Source: Sedimenticola sp.
GTDB lineage: Bacteria; Pseudomonadota; Gammaproteobacteria; Chromatiales; Chromatiaceae
Assembly: GCA_027023915.1 (NCBI GenBank)
Contig: JALVUB010000035.1
Span: 1-11,814 of the forward strand
DNA length: 11,814 nt
Reading direction: 5' to 3'
In this document: piece by piece, positions 7,092 to 11,793 of the stretch
Position numbering within the stretch: the first letter of the stretch is position 1
Layout: each line of letters opens with the position of its first letter
The notes under the pieces: model-generated
What the model saw: only the letters and a program-made list of their open reading frames with translations
Databases searched by the model: none
Told to the model about the DNA's origin: nothing
Translations under genes and position numbers: made by a program

Positions 7092-8011
7092 AGGTCTTTA
7101 CTTTTGCATCTGCTTCCGAATGATTCGGCTCACCGTGGAATAGTGAAGCGAAAAATGTTCCCCGATCTGCCGCAGGGTGTAGCCGCCGCTCAGGTAGGCC
7201 GCAACGATGGCCTCGTTTCGGTGCGAGGCCATGGCCTGATATTCGGAAAGCGGTTTTGGTTCCGGCCGTTGCTGTGCCATGGGCACTTCGCGCAGCCGCC
7301 TGTCCTGAGTGGGCGACTGCACCTTTTCGACAAACTGGTCGGAACCGAGAAAGATCTGGCTTTTGAGGGCATGCCAAGGTGACGGCTTGCGGACACCATC
7401 TGAAACGAACTTCACGTAGCGTTCCACGGCAGCCTCTTCCTGCGGATGGAAATTGGACAAAAGCCATTCGCGGTCGAACCACTCCGGGTGGGAACGGAAA
7501 CCGACCGTATCCAGATAACTGCTCCACGGCCAGTCCCCGACACACGCCACCATTTTTGCCCTCACCGGATTCAGCACGACGTAGCGGCTTAGCTCCAGCA
7601 AATAAGCTTCCTTTTCAACCAGGATGGCTTTGTAGCGTCCCTGAAAGACATGCCCCACCTGCCGATGTTTGCGATTGAAACACTGGGTATAAACGCCGTT
7701 CAAATGGCGCATGCCCCTGGAAAGGTTGGCATCAGGTGTCTCCACCAACAGGTGGTAGCGGTTGGTCATGAGACACCAGGCGTAGACAGACCAGTTGTAA
7801 CGCTCGCACGTCTCCCCCAAGATGCCCATGAACAACCGGCGATCATGGTCATCGTTATAGATCGCTTCCCTTCGATCCCCGCGCGAGGTGATGTGATACA
7901 ACGCGCCAGGAAACTCTATCCTTAGTGGCCTGGCCATGGTCGAAGTAAAACGAAAACAGGGTGAGAAAGCAAGGGGGTTGGGGTTTCATGCAATAGACAA
8001 GACCTGACCCC
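7086..8011. mobile_element. RAYT element bounded by a 13-bp perfect inverted repeat
   Basis: GGGGTCAGGTCTT (7086-7098) and its exact reverse complement AAGACCTGACCCC (7999-8011) enclose one transposase gene, giving a 926-bp unit. The left repeat overlaps the transposase stop codon by one base. Further direct copies lie at 9397-9409 (exact) and 6910-6923 (one inserted base). Classical IS inverted repeats are not expected for HUH-type transposases. These may instead be recognition sequences dispersed by or for the RAYT. No target-site duplication was evident. Confidence 0.65.
7098..7937 (-). CDS. REP-associated tyrosine transposase (RAYT, Y1_Tnp family) with altered HUH motif
   Basis: Encodes 279 residues. 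The opening MARPLRIEFPGALYHITSRG and the segment VETPDANLSRGMRHLNGVYTQCFNRKH...VGHVFQGRYKAILVEKE are the strong signature of the Y1/IS200-like RAYT family. The presumed nucleophile is Tyr119 in RYVVLNPVRA. A C-terminal extension (about residues 240-275, IVAAYLSGGYTLRQIGEHFSLHYSTVSRIIRKQ) looks like a helix-turn-helix. RAYTs are single-strand endonucleases linked to REP palindromes. The position where relatives read N-H-Y-H-L-L reads N59-R60-Y61-H62-L-L, so the first His of the HUH metal-binding pair is Arg. The CGC codon at 7760-7758 is one transition away from CAC. The reading frame is otherwise intact, so the loss may be recent or tolerated. Database entries in this family are sometimes just labelled 'transposase'. 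Confidence 0.88.
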   Translation of the reverse strand: MARPLRIEFPGALYHITSRGDRREAIYNDDHDRRLFMGILGETCERYNWSVYAWCLMTNRYHLLVETPDANLSRGMRHLNGVYTQCFNRKHRQVGHVFQGRYKAILVEKEAYLLELSRYVVLNPVRAKMVACVGDWPWSSYLDTVGFRSHPEWFDREWLLSNFHPQEEAAVERYVKFVSDGVRKPSPWHALKSQIFLGSDQFVEKVQSPTQDRRLREVPMAQQRPEPKPLSEYQAMASHRNEAIVAAYLSGGYTLRQIGEHFSLHYSTVSRIIRKQMQK

Positions 8012-8028
8012 CTGACTGCTGACTATGC

Positions 8029-8049
8029 TACAATACCAATAATTGGTAT
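8029..8049 (+). promoter_or_regulatory. Palindromic operator and -10 box upstream of parD
   Basis: ATACCAATAATTGGTAT (8033-8049) is a perfect 8-bp inverted repeat around a central A. A TACAAT -10-like box (8029-8034) overlaps its left end. The only -35-like hexamer, CTGACC (8004-8009, 19-bp spacing), falls within the RAYT end repeat. ParD ribbon-helix-helix proteins repress their own operons by binding such palindromes, so this is the likely autoregulatory operator. Confidence 0.6.
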
Positions 8050-8066
8050 CCGTCCACATTTACGAA

Positions 8067-8306
8067 ATGGCAAGGAACACCAGCGTCACTCTTGGCCCTC
8101 ATTTTGAGCGCTTTATCGATAACCAGCTCAAATCCGGGCGGTATGCATCCGCGAGCGAGGTCATTCGTGCCGCGCTTCGCCTCCTGGAAGAGGAAGAAGC
8201 CAAGCTCGCCACTCTTCGCGCGCTGCTGGAAGAAGGCGAAAAAAGCGGGATCGCCAACTATACCCTGGATGGGCTCATTGACGAGCTGAACGACGCCTCC
8301 CATTGA
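8067..8306 (+). CDS. parD: ParD-family type II antitoxin (ribbon-helix-helix)
   Basis: Encodes 79 residues. The N-terminal ribbon-helix-helix DNA-binding part is ARNTSVTLGPHFERFIDNQLKSGRYASASEVIRAALRLLEEEE. The SGRYASASEVIRAALRLLE stretch is the ParD family signature. The C-terminal arm (about residues 50-79), which wraps the toxin in ParD-ParE complexes, is acidic and helical. The ATG at 8067 is chosen because the family begins with a short 'M-x-R-N-T-S-V' strand; a TTG further upstream only extends it through operator sequence. No clear Shine-Dalgarno is seen. The parE remnant begins 3 bases after the stop. With the toxin frameshifted, this antitoxin now stands alone and may still repress its own promoter or neutralise related toxins encoded elsewhere. 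Confidence 0.9.
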   Translation: MARNTSVTLGPHFERFIDNQLKSGRYASASEVIRAALRLLEEEEAKLATLRALLEEGEKSGIANYTLDGLIDELNDASH

Positions 8307-8309
8307 GCC

Positions 8310-8601
8310 TTGTCCCGCTTTCAGCTCACCAACTCAGCCAAAAAGGATTTGGTGGAGATTGCGAGGTTCTCGCAGCAACGGTGGGGCATCGAGCAACGAA
8401 ACAGATACCTGGCCCAGCTCGATGAGGCCTTTCATCGGTTGGCCGACAATCCCGGGCTCGGTAGAAGCTGTGATTACATCAAGCCGGGCTATCGAAAATT
8501 TCCGACCAGCAGCCACATGCGCCGATTCCGGCCAGATCCTCATCACTCGCGTGCTCCACAAACGCATGGACGTTTCGAGGAACATTTTTGCTGGTGGGTG
8601 A
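8310..8601 (+). pseudogene. parE: Frameshifted ParE/RelE-family toxin
   Basis: A TTG start at 8310 follows the parD stop by 3 bases. In the first frame the protein reads as a normal ParE toxin (FQLTNSAKKDLVEIARFSQ, EQRNRYLAQLDEAFHRLADNPGLG, then CDYIKPGYRKFPTSSH, to residue 69). After codon CAC at 8514-8516 it turns into unrelated Arg/Pro/Phe-rich sequence. The expected C-terminus (ADSGQILITRVLHKRMDVSRNIF) continues in another frame from 8521 to TGA 8599-8601. Relatives have about six residues (a VIFYRI-like beta strand) between the His and the ADSG segment. Only four bases remain here, so a deletion of about 14 bases is the simplest cause. Full ParE is a gyrase poison; loss of this core strand plus the frameshift should abolish it. 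A sequencing error alone would not explain the missing strand. Confidence 0.82.
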
Positions 8602-8621
8602 AAAGGGGTCCGTTCCCTTTT
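8601..8621. terminator. Weak bidirectional terminator candidate between convergent toxin-antitoxin operons
   Basis: AAAAGGG (8601-8607) and CCCTTTT (8615-8621) can pair around a 7-base loop, with A and T runs on the outer sides. It lies exactly between the convergent parDE remnant and the PIN/antitoxin operon. The following pyrimidine-rich CCCCTTTT tandem run (to about 8638) is low in complexity. The stem is short, so strength is doubtful. Confidence 0.35.
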
Positions 8622-8639
8622 CCCCCTTTTCCCCTTTTC

Positions 8640-8879
8640 TCATTCCAGCCGATCTTCTTCCGCCGGCTCTACGTCGGGCACTTTTGACAAGGCTTCGAGG
8701 AAAAGACGTTCATTCCCCTTTTTGGCTCGTTCTCGAAGGTACTCTTCGGTAAGCAATGCCGAAAGCTTCTCCGCCGCGGCGGAAGAGATGAACTGGTTGA
8801 TGGAGATGCCTTCCCTTTTCGCCAGGGCGCGAATCTGATCATGCAGCGAATCGGGTAGTCTCAAGCTCAAGGTACTCAT
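8640..8879 (-). CDS. Ribbon-helix-helix antitoxin (HicB/Arc-like), partner of PIN toxin
   Basis: Encodes 79 residues. The N-terminus MSTLSLRLPDSLHDQIRALAKREGISINQFISSAAAEKLSAL is a compact ribbon-helix-helix DNA-binding domain of the kind annotated as a 'HicB family' antitoxin. The charged C-terminal tail (about residues 46-79, rich in Glu, Arg and Lys) would hold the toxin. Its ATG overlaps the stop of the upstream PIN gene by 4 bases (ATGA), so translation is coupled and the toxin is made first, the reverse of the usual order in vapBC. It probably binds the promoter of the operon and represses it. Nothing in the sequence suggests damage. Confidence 0.85.
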   Translation of the reverse strand: MSTLSLRLPDSLHDQIRALAKREGISINQFISSAAAEKLSALLTEEYLRERAKKGNERLFLEALSKVPDVEPAEEDRLE

Positions 8880-9304
8880 TTCAGCATGCCTTTTTGGATC
8901 AGTAGTTCTCGTGGAGTGAGGACATCGATACCAAATTGCTCGATGCCATCAAAATCTCTTTTGTTGAAGGTGACAATGAACTCGCTACCGGATTCCACGG
9001 CCACTTCCAGCACCATGTCGTCCTTCGGGTCTTTCAGAAACGGCCGCCACAAATAGAAAATCTTCCTTATGCTGGATTTGCTCAGCACATAATCCAGGAT
9101 TGCGTCAATGTCAGCGGCAGCCAGGCCGCTCAACATGCCCTCCCGTTTTGCCACCGACTCATATTCGAGGAACAGCGGCACGGAAAGGCAGGGAACAAAC
9201 CGATCTTCCGGCAAAAGCGAAAGCAGCTTGTGAGCGCTGCCTCTTTTTGAACGAAGCGCCGCTACCAGGATATTGGTGTCGATGACTATCCGTGTCGCAC
9301 CCAT
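8876..9304 (-). CDS. PIN-domain toxin, TIGR00305-like
   Basis: Encodes 142 residues, normal for a PIN toxin. PIN toxins are Mg-dependent ribonucleases. All four acidic positions of the fold are visible: D9 in IVIDTNILVAAL, E47 in SVPLFLEYE, D96 in DPKDDMVLEVA, and D117 in TFNKRDF. DPKDDMVLEVA and TFNKRDF are typical of the 'putative toxin component, PIN family' group. The ATG at 9304 is preferred over a much longer extension because it starts right at the first beta strand and lies 6 bases after a perfect TATAAT box. The gene precedes and overlaps its antitoxin by 4 bases. Of the three toxin genes in the window this is the only one with a complete predicted active site and frame. Confidence 0.88.
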   Translation of the reverse strand: MGATRIVIDTNILVAALRSKRGSAHKLLSLLPEDRFVPCLSVPLFLEYESVAKREGMLSGLAAADIDAILDYVLSKSSIRKIFYLWRPFLKDPKDDMVLEVAVESGSEFIVTFNKRDFDGIEQFGIDVLTPRELLIQKGMLK

Positions 9305-9307
9305 AAA

Positions 9308-9340
9308 GGTATTATAGATGATACCAAAGCAAGAGGCGAA
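9308..9340 (-). promoter_or_regulatory. Promoter and dyad of the PIN/antitoxin operon
   Basis: A perfect TATAAT -10 box lies at plus-strand 9311-9316, with a weak TTCGCC -35 at 9335-9340 (18-bp spacing). GGTAT-N8-ATACC (9308-9325) is an inverted repeat covering the -10 box and is a likely operator for the ribbon-helix-helix antitoxin. The -10 ends 6 bases before the ATG at 9304, so the transcript may be leaderless; no Shine-Dalgarno is seen. Confidence 0.55.
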
Positions 9341-9394
9341 CCGCCTTTTTTCCGTCGTCAGCAACTGTAAACGAAAAATGACGGAACGCAAAAC

Positions 9395-9435
9395 ACAAGA
9401 CCTGACCCCCTTTCTCCTCTGACCCCCTTTCTCCT
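9395..9435. repeat. RAYT end repeat copy plus 17-bp tandem duplication
   Basis: ACAAGACCTGACCCCCT (9395-9411) is identical over 17 bases to 7997-8013 in the same orientation. CTGACCCCCTTTCTCCT then occurs twice head to tail (9402-9418 and 9419-9435), so part of the end sequence has been duplicated. Confidence 0.85.
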
Positions 9436-9437
9436 CC

Positions 9438-9467
9438 AAAGAAAAAAGGGAGCGCCGAAGCGCTCCC
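9438..9467 (-). terminator. Rho-independent terminator of the porin gene
   Basis: On the minus strand GGGAGCGC-TTCG-GCGCTCCC forms a perfect 8-bp stem with a C(UUCG)G tetraloop, followed at once by TTTTTTCTTT. It lies 48 bases after the porin stop and is an excellent intrinsic terminator. Confidence 0.93.
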
Positions 9468-9515
9468 CTTGGACTCCCGCATCCAGAAGATGCCGGGCGA
9501 TGGCTTCAACCTCAA

Positions 9516-10811
9516 TCAGAAGTTGTGAACCATGCCCAGGGAGAATACACCTTGCTTGCGGGCAGCCCCGGTCATAATGGTCGTTCCGGGGACAGCCGCT
9601 GCCGCATAGTTAGTAAGCGAGTTGTAATTGCTGCCATTGAGCGCCATGTCGCTGTGAGCATAGATCACATAAACCTTGCTCCGCTTGGAGAAGTTGTGAT
9701 CCAGGCCGATGGCCCAAGTGTTGAAGCTGGTCTTATACGTGTTTGTGGCAGCGGCTGGATCATAGACCAGCACGCCGTCGTCAAACTTGGTGTTCAACCA
9801 CATGGCCTTCACGACATTGTTGCCAAAGGTATAGGAGCCGTTAATGGTGAAGGTTTTGTAATCGTTAGTCTTATTCGCGTTTTGATGACGCAAGTTTGCC
9901 GACAACGCAGCATCCGCTTGTTGGTACACACCGCCGATGTGGAAATTGTTGAAGTCATAACCGGCACCGATGCGCCAATGTTTCGCGTTAATCGTCGTGG
10001 TACCCGTGGCTGTAGTGTTCATTATGCCAAGGAGCTTATCCAACCTTTCGTAGCCAGCAGCCAAGAACAGGCCGCCATTTGAGTACATAGCAGCCAGAGA
10101 ATACGCACCGGCAAAATCCCCAACTTCCCCTGCTGGCTCGGCCCCAAGGCCAAAGGGACGGTTGGTTCTGGCGTTACCGTCAGGCACGATGGCGCCAATC
10201 AGGGTCAGGCCATTAAAGGTGGGAGAAACATAAGCAATAGCGTCATTGGCGCGGATATCAACCAAGCCTCCAGTCCCGATACCGCTGCCTTGCAGGTTGT
10301 AGTCAGCGACGGTGTCGGCAAAGATATCCAACTTGCCGGTGGAAATCTTCACCGGGGTGTCGTGGCGGCCATAGAGGAAGGCGCCCCAGTTGCCTGCCAG
10401 CCCAATATAAGTGTTGCGGAAAGTGAATCCGTTCGTGCCGGGATGGGCGATATTGGCTTGAGTCTCGATCTTCCAGATCATCTTCATGCCATTGCCCAGA
10501 TCCTCGGAGCCCTTGAAGCCCAGCCGAGTTGCACGGCTGTTGACTGCCCACTGGCTACCATTGGTTCCGGCAGCGGTAACAGTAGTAGTGGCACCAGGGG
10601 TCGTCACTACCGGATAGGTTCCTCCAGCCCCAGCGGGAACGGTAACGGTAGAGGTAGAAGGAGCGGTCGTAGTAGTAACACTATTCTTATCCGCGCTCAT
10701 ATAATCAATGGACGCATGAATCTTGCCGTAGATGGTCACTTCGGCATTGGCCGCCTGGGTGGCCATGGGCAGGGCTGCCGCCACTGCCAGAGTGAGAAGC
10801 TTTTTCTTCAT
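9516..10811 (-). CDS. Gram-negative general porin (outer-membrane beta-barrel)
   Basis: Encodes 431 residues. The signal peptide MKKKLLTLAVAAALPMATQA is cleaved probably after ANA (residue 23). The first barrel strand is VTIYGKIHASIDYM. RATRLGFKGSEDLGNGMKMIWKIETQ (93-118) is the hallmark second/third strand pair of trimeric porins, and GNWGAFLYGRHDTPVKI leads into the constriction loop. The protein ends in SLGMVHNF, with the C-terminal Phe recognised by the barrel-assembly machinery. It would form a diffusion pore in the outer membrane; selectivity cannot be read. Residues about 43-82 form an unusual Thr/Val/Ala/Pro-rich insert in the first external loop. The ATG at 10811 has AGGAG 7 bases upstream. 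The gene has its own promoter and terminator and is transcribed alone, divergent from vapBC. Confidence 0.95.
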   Translation of the reverse strand: MKKKLLTLAVAAALPMATQAANAEVTIYGKIHASIDYMSADKNSVTTTTAPSTSTVTVPAGAGGTYPVVTTPGATTTVTAAGTNGSQWAVNSRATRLGFKGSEDLGNGMKMIWKIETQANIAHPGTNGFTFRNTYIGLAGNWGAFLYGRHDTPVKISTGKLDIFADTVADYNLQGSGIGTGGLVDIRANDAIAYVSPTFNGLTLIGAIVPDGNARTNRPFGLGAEPAGEVGDFAGAYSLAAMYSNGGLFLAAGYERLDKLLGIMNTTATGTTTINAKHWRIGAGYDFNNFHIGGVYQQADAALSANLRHQNANKTNDYKTFTINGSYTFGNNVVKAMWLNTKFDDGVLVYDPAAATNTYKTSFNTWAIGLDHNFSKRSKVYVIYAHSDMALNGSNYNSLTNYAAAAVPGTTIMTGAARKQGVFSLGMVHNF

Positions 10812-10818
10812 TGAGTTA

Positions 10819-10823
10819 CTCCT
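10819..10823 (-). promoter_or_regulatory. Shine-Dalgarno of the porin gene
   Basis: AGGAG on the minus strand, 7 bases before the ATG at 10811-10809. It fixes the porin start at the signal peptide rather than at longer in-frame extensions. Confidence 0.8.
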
Positions 10824-10864
10824 GAGTTGAGTTGGATTAAAGGTTTGCTGTCCAAGCGACCGGG

Positions 10865-10893
10865 ATAGTAGTGGTTTTTTTGTCACAAGGCAA
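10865..10893 (-). promoter_or_regulatory. Candidate sigma-70 promoter of the porin gene
   Basis: On the minus strand, TTGCCT (10888-10893) and TACTAT (10865-10870) are separated by exactly 17 bases. This leaves an untranslated leader of roughly 45-50 bases. Upstream lie AT-rich runs and a 14-bp palindrome TTTTTTGCAAAAAA (10897-10910), which could be a regulator site. Confidence 0.5.
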
Positions 10894-10958
10894 CACTTTT
10901 TTGCAAAAAAATCACGGGCGGGGTCGTGTGTTGCAAAAATAACACTACTAAAACCAAC

Positions 10959-10987
10959 TTGACACGGCATATGTCGTGGCATAGGCT
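10959..10987 (+). promoter_or_regulatory. vapBC promoter with embedded operator
   Basis: A consensus TTGACA -35 (10959-10964) is followed after 17 bases by TAGGCT (10982-10987). The spacer contains CACGGCATATGTCGTG (10963-10978), a near-perfect palindrome with one mismatched pair, a natural site for VapB autorepression. The -10 ends 7 bases before the vapB ATG, so a leaderless transcript is possible. Confidence 0.6.
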
Positions 10988-10994
10988 ATTGTTC

Positions 10995-11237
10995 ATGGTT
11001 ACGCCAGAACGCCACGTCCGCCTGTTCCGCAACGGCCGCAATCAGGCGCTTCGCATCCCCCGCGAGTTCGAGCTGGAGGGAGAGGAAGCGATCATCCGCA
11101 AGGAAGGCGGACGGCTGATCGTGGAACCGGTGCGCAAGGGCAAGCTGCTAGAGCTGCTGGCCGGACTTGATCCCCTCGAGGCGCCTTTTCCCGACGTGGA
11201 CGAGGATCTGCCGCCGCCTGACGACGTGCCCTTGTGA
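10995..11237 (+). CDS. vapB: VapB-type antitoxin (AbrB/SpoVT swapped-hairpin)
   Basis: Encodes 80 residues. The N-terminal half HVRLFRNGRNQALRIPREFELEGEEAIIRKEGGRLIVEP (residues 7-45) is the swapped-hairpin AbrB DNA-binding domain. The 'RNGRNQAxRIPREFEL' sequence is characteristic of the VapB family. The C-terminal part LLAGLDPLEAPFPDVDEDLPPPDDVPL is the acidic toxin-binding tail. The ATG at 10995 is preferred because it gives the standard start MVTPERHVRLF. Upstream are a strong -35, a 17-bp spacer holding a palindrome, and a -10 close to the ATG. The stop overlaps the vapC start (TGATG). By family, VapB neutralises VapC and, with it, represses the operon. It appears intact even though the partner toxin has an altered active site. 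Confidence 0.92.
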   Translation: MVTPERHVRLFRNGRNQALRIPREFELEGEEAIIRKEGGRLIVEPVRKGKLLELLAGLDPLEAPFPDVDEDLPPPDDVPL

Positions 11238-11668
11238 TGGCTTCGCCCGCCTGGTTGCTGGACACCAACATCCTTTCCGACCTGGTTCGCCACCCGCAGG
11301 GCGTGGTGGCTGATCGGATCGCGGAGGTGGGAGAGGAAAAGGTTTGCACCAGCGTCGTGGTGGCGGCAGAGCTTCGTTACGGTGCGGCCAAGTCGGGCTC
11401 GAAACGGCTTGCGGAGCGGGTCGATCTGCTGCTATCCGCCCTGGAGATCCTGCCTCTCGAACCGCCGGTTGACCGGGAGTATGCCGCGCTGCGCGACCAT
11501 CTGGCCCGTCGGGGCACCCCCATCGGCCCGAACCACCTGCTCATCGCGGCCCACGCCCTTGCGCTCGACCTGGCGGTGGCCACCGCCAACACCGGCGAGT
11601 TTTCCCGGGTTCCCGGGCTGAGAACGGAAAACTGGCTGGAACAGTCTTCTTTTCCGCAACGGCCCTGA
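11237..11668 (+). CDS. vapC: VapC-type PIN toxin with altered third catalytic position
   Basis: Encodes 143 residues from ATG 11237, which overlaps the vapB stop (TGATG); a GTG at 11234 would add one residue. PIN motifs: D9 in WLLDTNILSDLV, E45 in SVVVAAELRYGAAKS, the 'RRGTPIGPN' loop, LLIAAHALAL and GEFSRVPGLRTENWL. Family members read G-P-N/F-D-x-(L/M)-I-A here, but this protein has His100 (codon CAC 11534-11536). GAC would restore Asp with one base change. The usual 'TREF' turn reads TGEF. Two of the usual acidic residues plus E121 remain. VapC toxins are metal-dependent RNases (tRNA or rRNA cleavage), and loss of this Asp normally abolishes activity, so a disarmed toxin is likely. The length is normal and the frame intact. 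Confidence 0.9.
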   Translation: MASPAWLLDTNILSDLVRHPQGVVADRIAEVGEEKVCTSVVVAAELRYGAAKSGSKRLAERVDLLLSALEILPLEPPVDREYAALRDHLARRGTPIGPNHLLIAAHALALDLAVATANTGEFSRVPGLRTENWLEQSSFPQRP

Positions 11669-11704
11669 ACGCCGGATTCACGTTGGATCATGGCAAGCCA
11701 TCAC

Positions 11705-11780
11705 GTAGGAGCGGCGTCCCCGCCGCGAACCCGCGATGGCAAAATATCTTTCTTGTTCGGCGCGGGGACGCGCCTCCTAC
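11705..11780. repeat. Inverted REP doublet (REPIN-like)
   Basis: Two 26-base units face each other: 11705-11730 on + and 11755-11780 on -. Both begin GTAGGAG and end CGAAC, and 22 of 26 bases are identical. Each folds alone: GCGGCG-TCCC-CGCCGC in the first and GGCGCG-TCCC-CGCGCC in the second. All four differences fall in the stems as paired, compensatory changes. A 24-base spacer separates the units. The GTAG head matches the described REP recognition tetranucleotide of RAYTs. Confidence 0.85.
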
Positions 11781-11793
11781 AACTGAGCGGGGA

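Noticed and set aside
8608..8640. CCCCTTTT tandem run as a G-quadruplex or CRISPR-like repeat
   Set aside because: Only three G-runs of adequate length lie on the minus strand, and there are no spacer units; it is best read as a low-complexity terminator-like tract.
7997..9411. Composite transposon carrying the toxin-antitoxin block
   Set aside because: There is only one transposase gene, outside the direct repeats, and no target duplication is visible; the bracketing repeats are reported, but not as a transposon.
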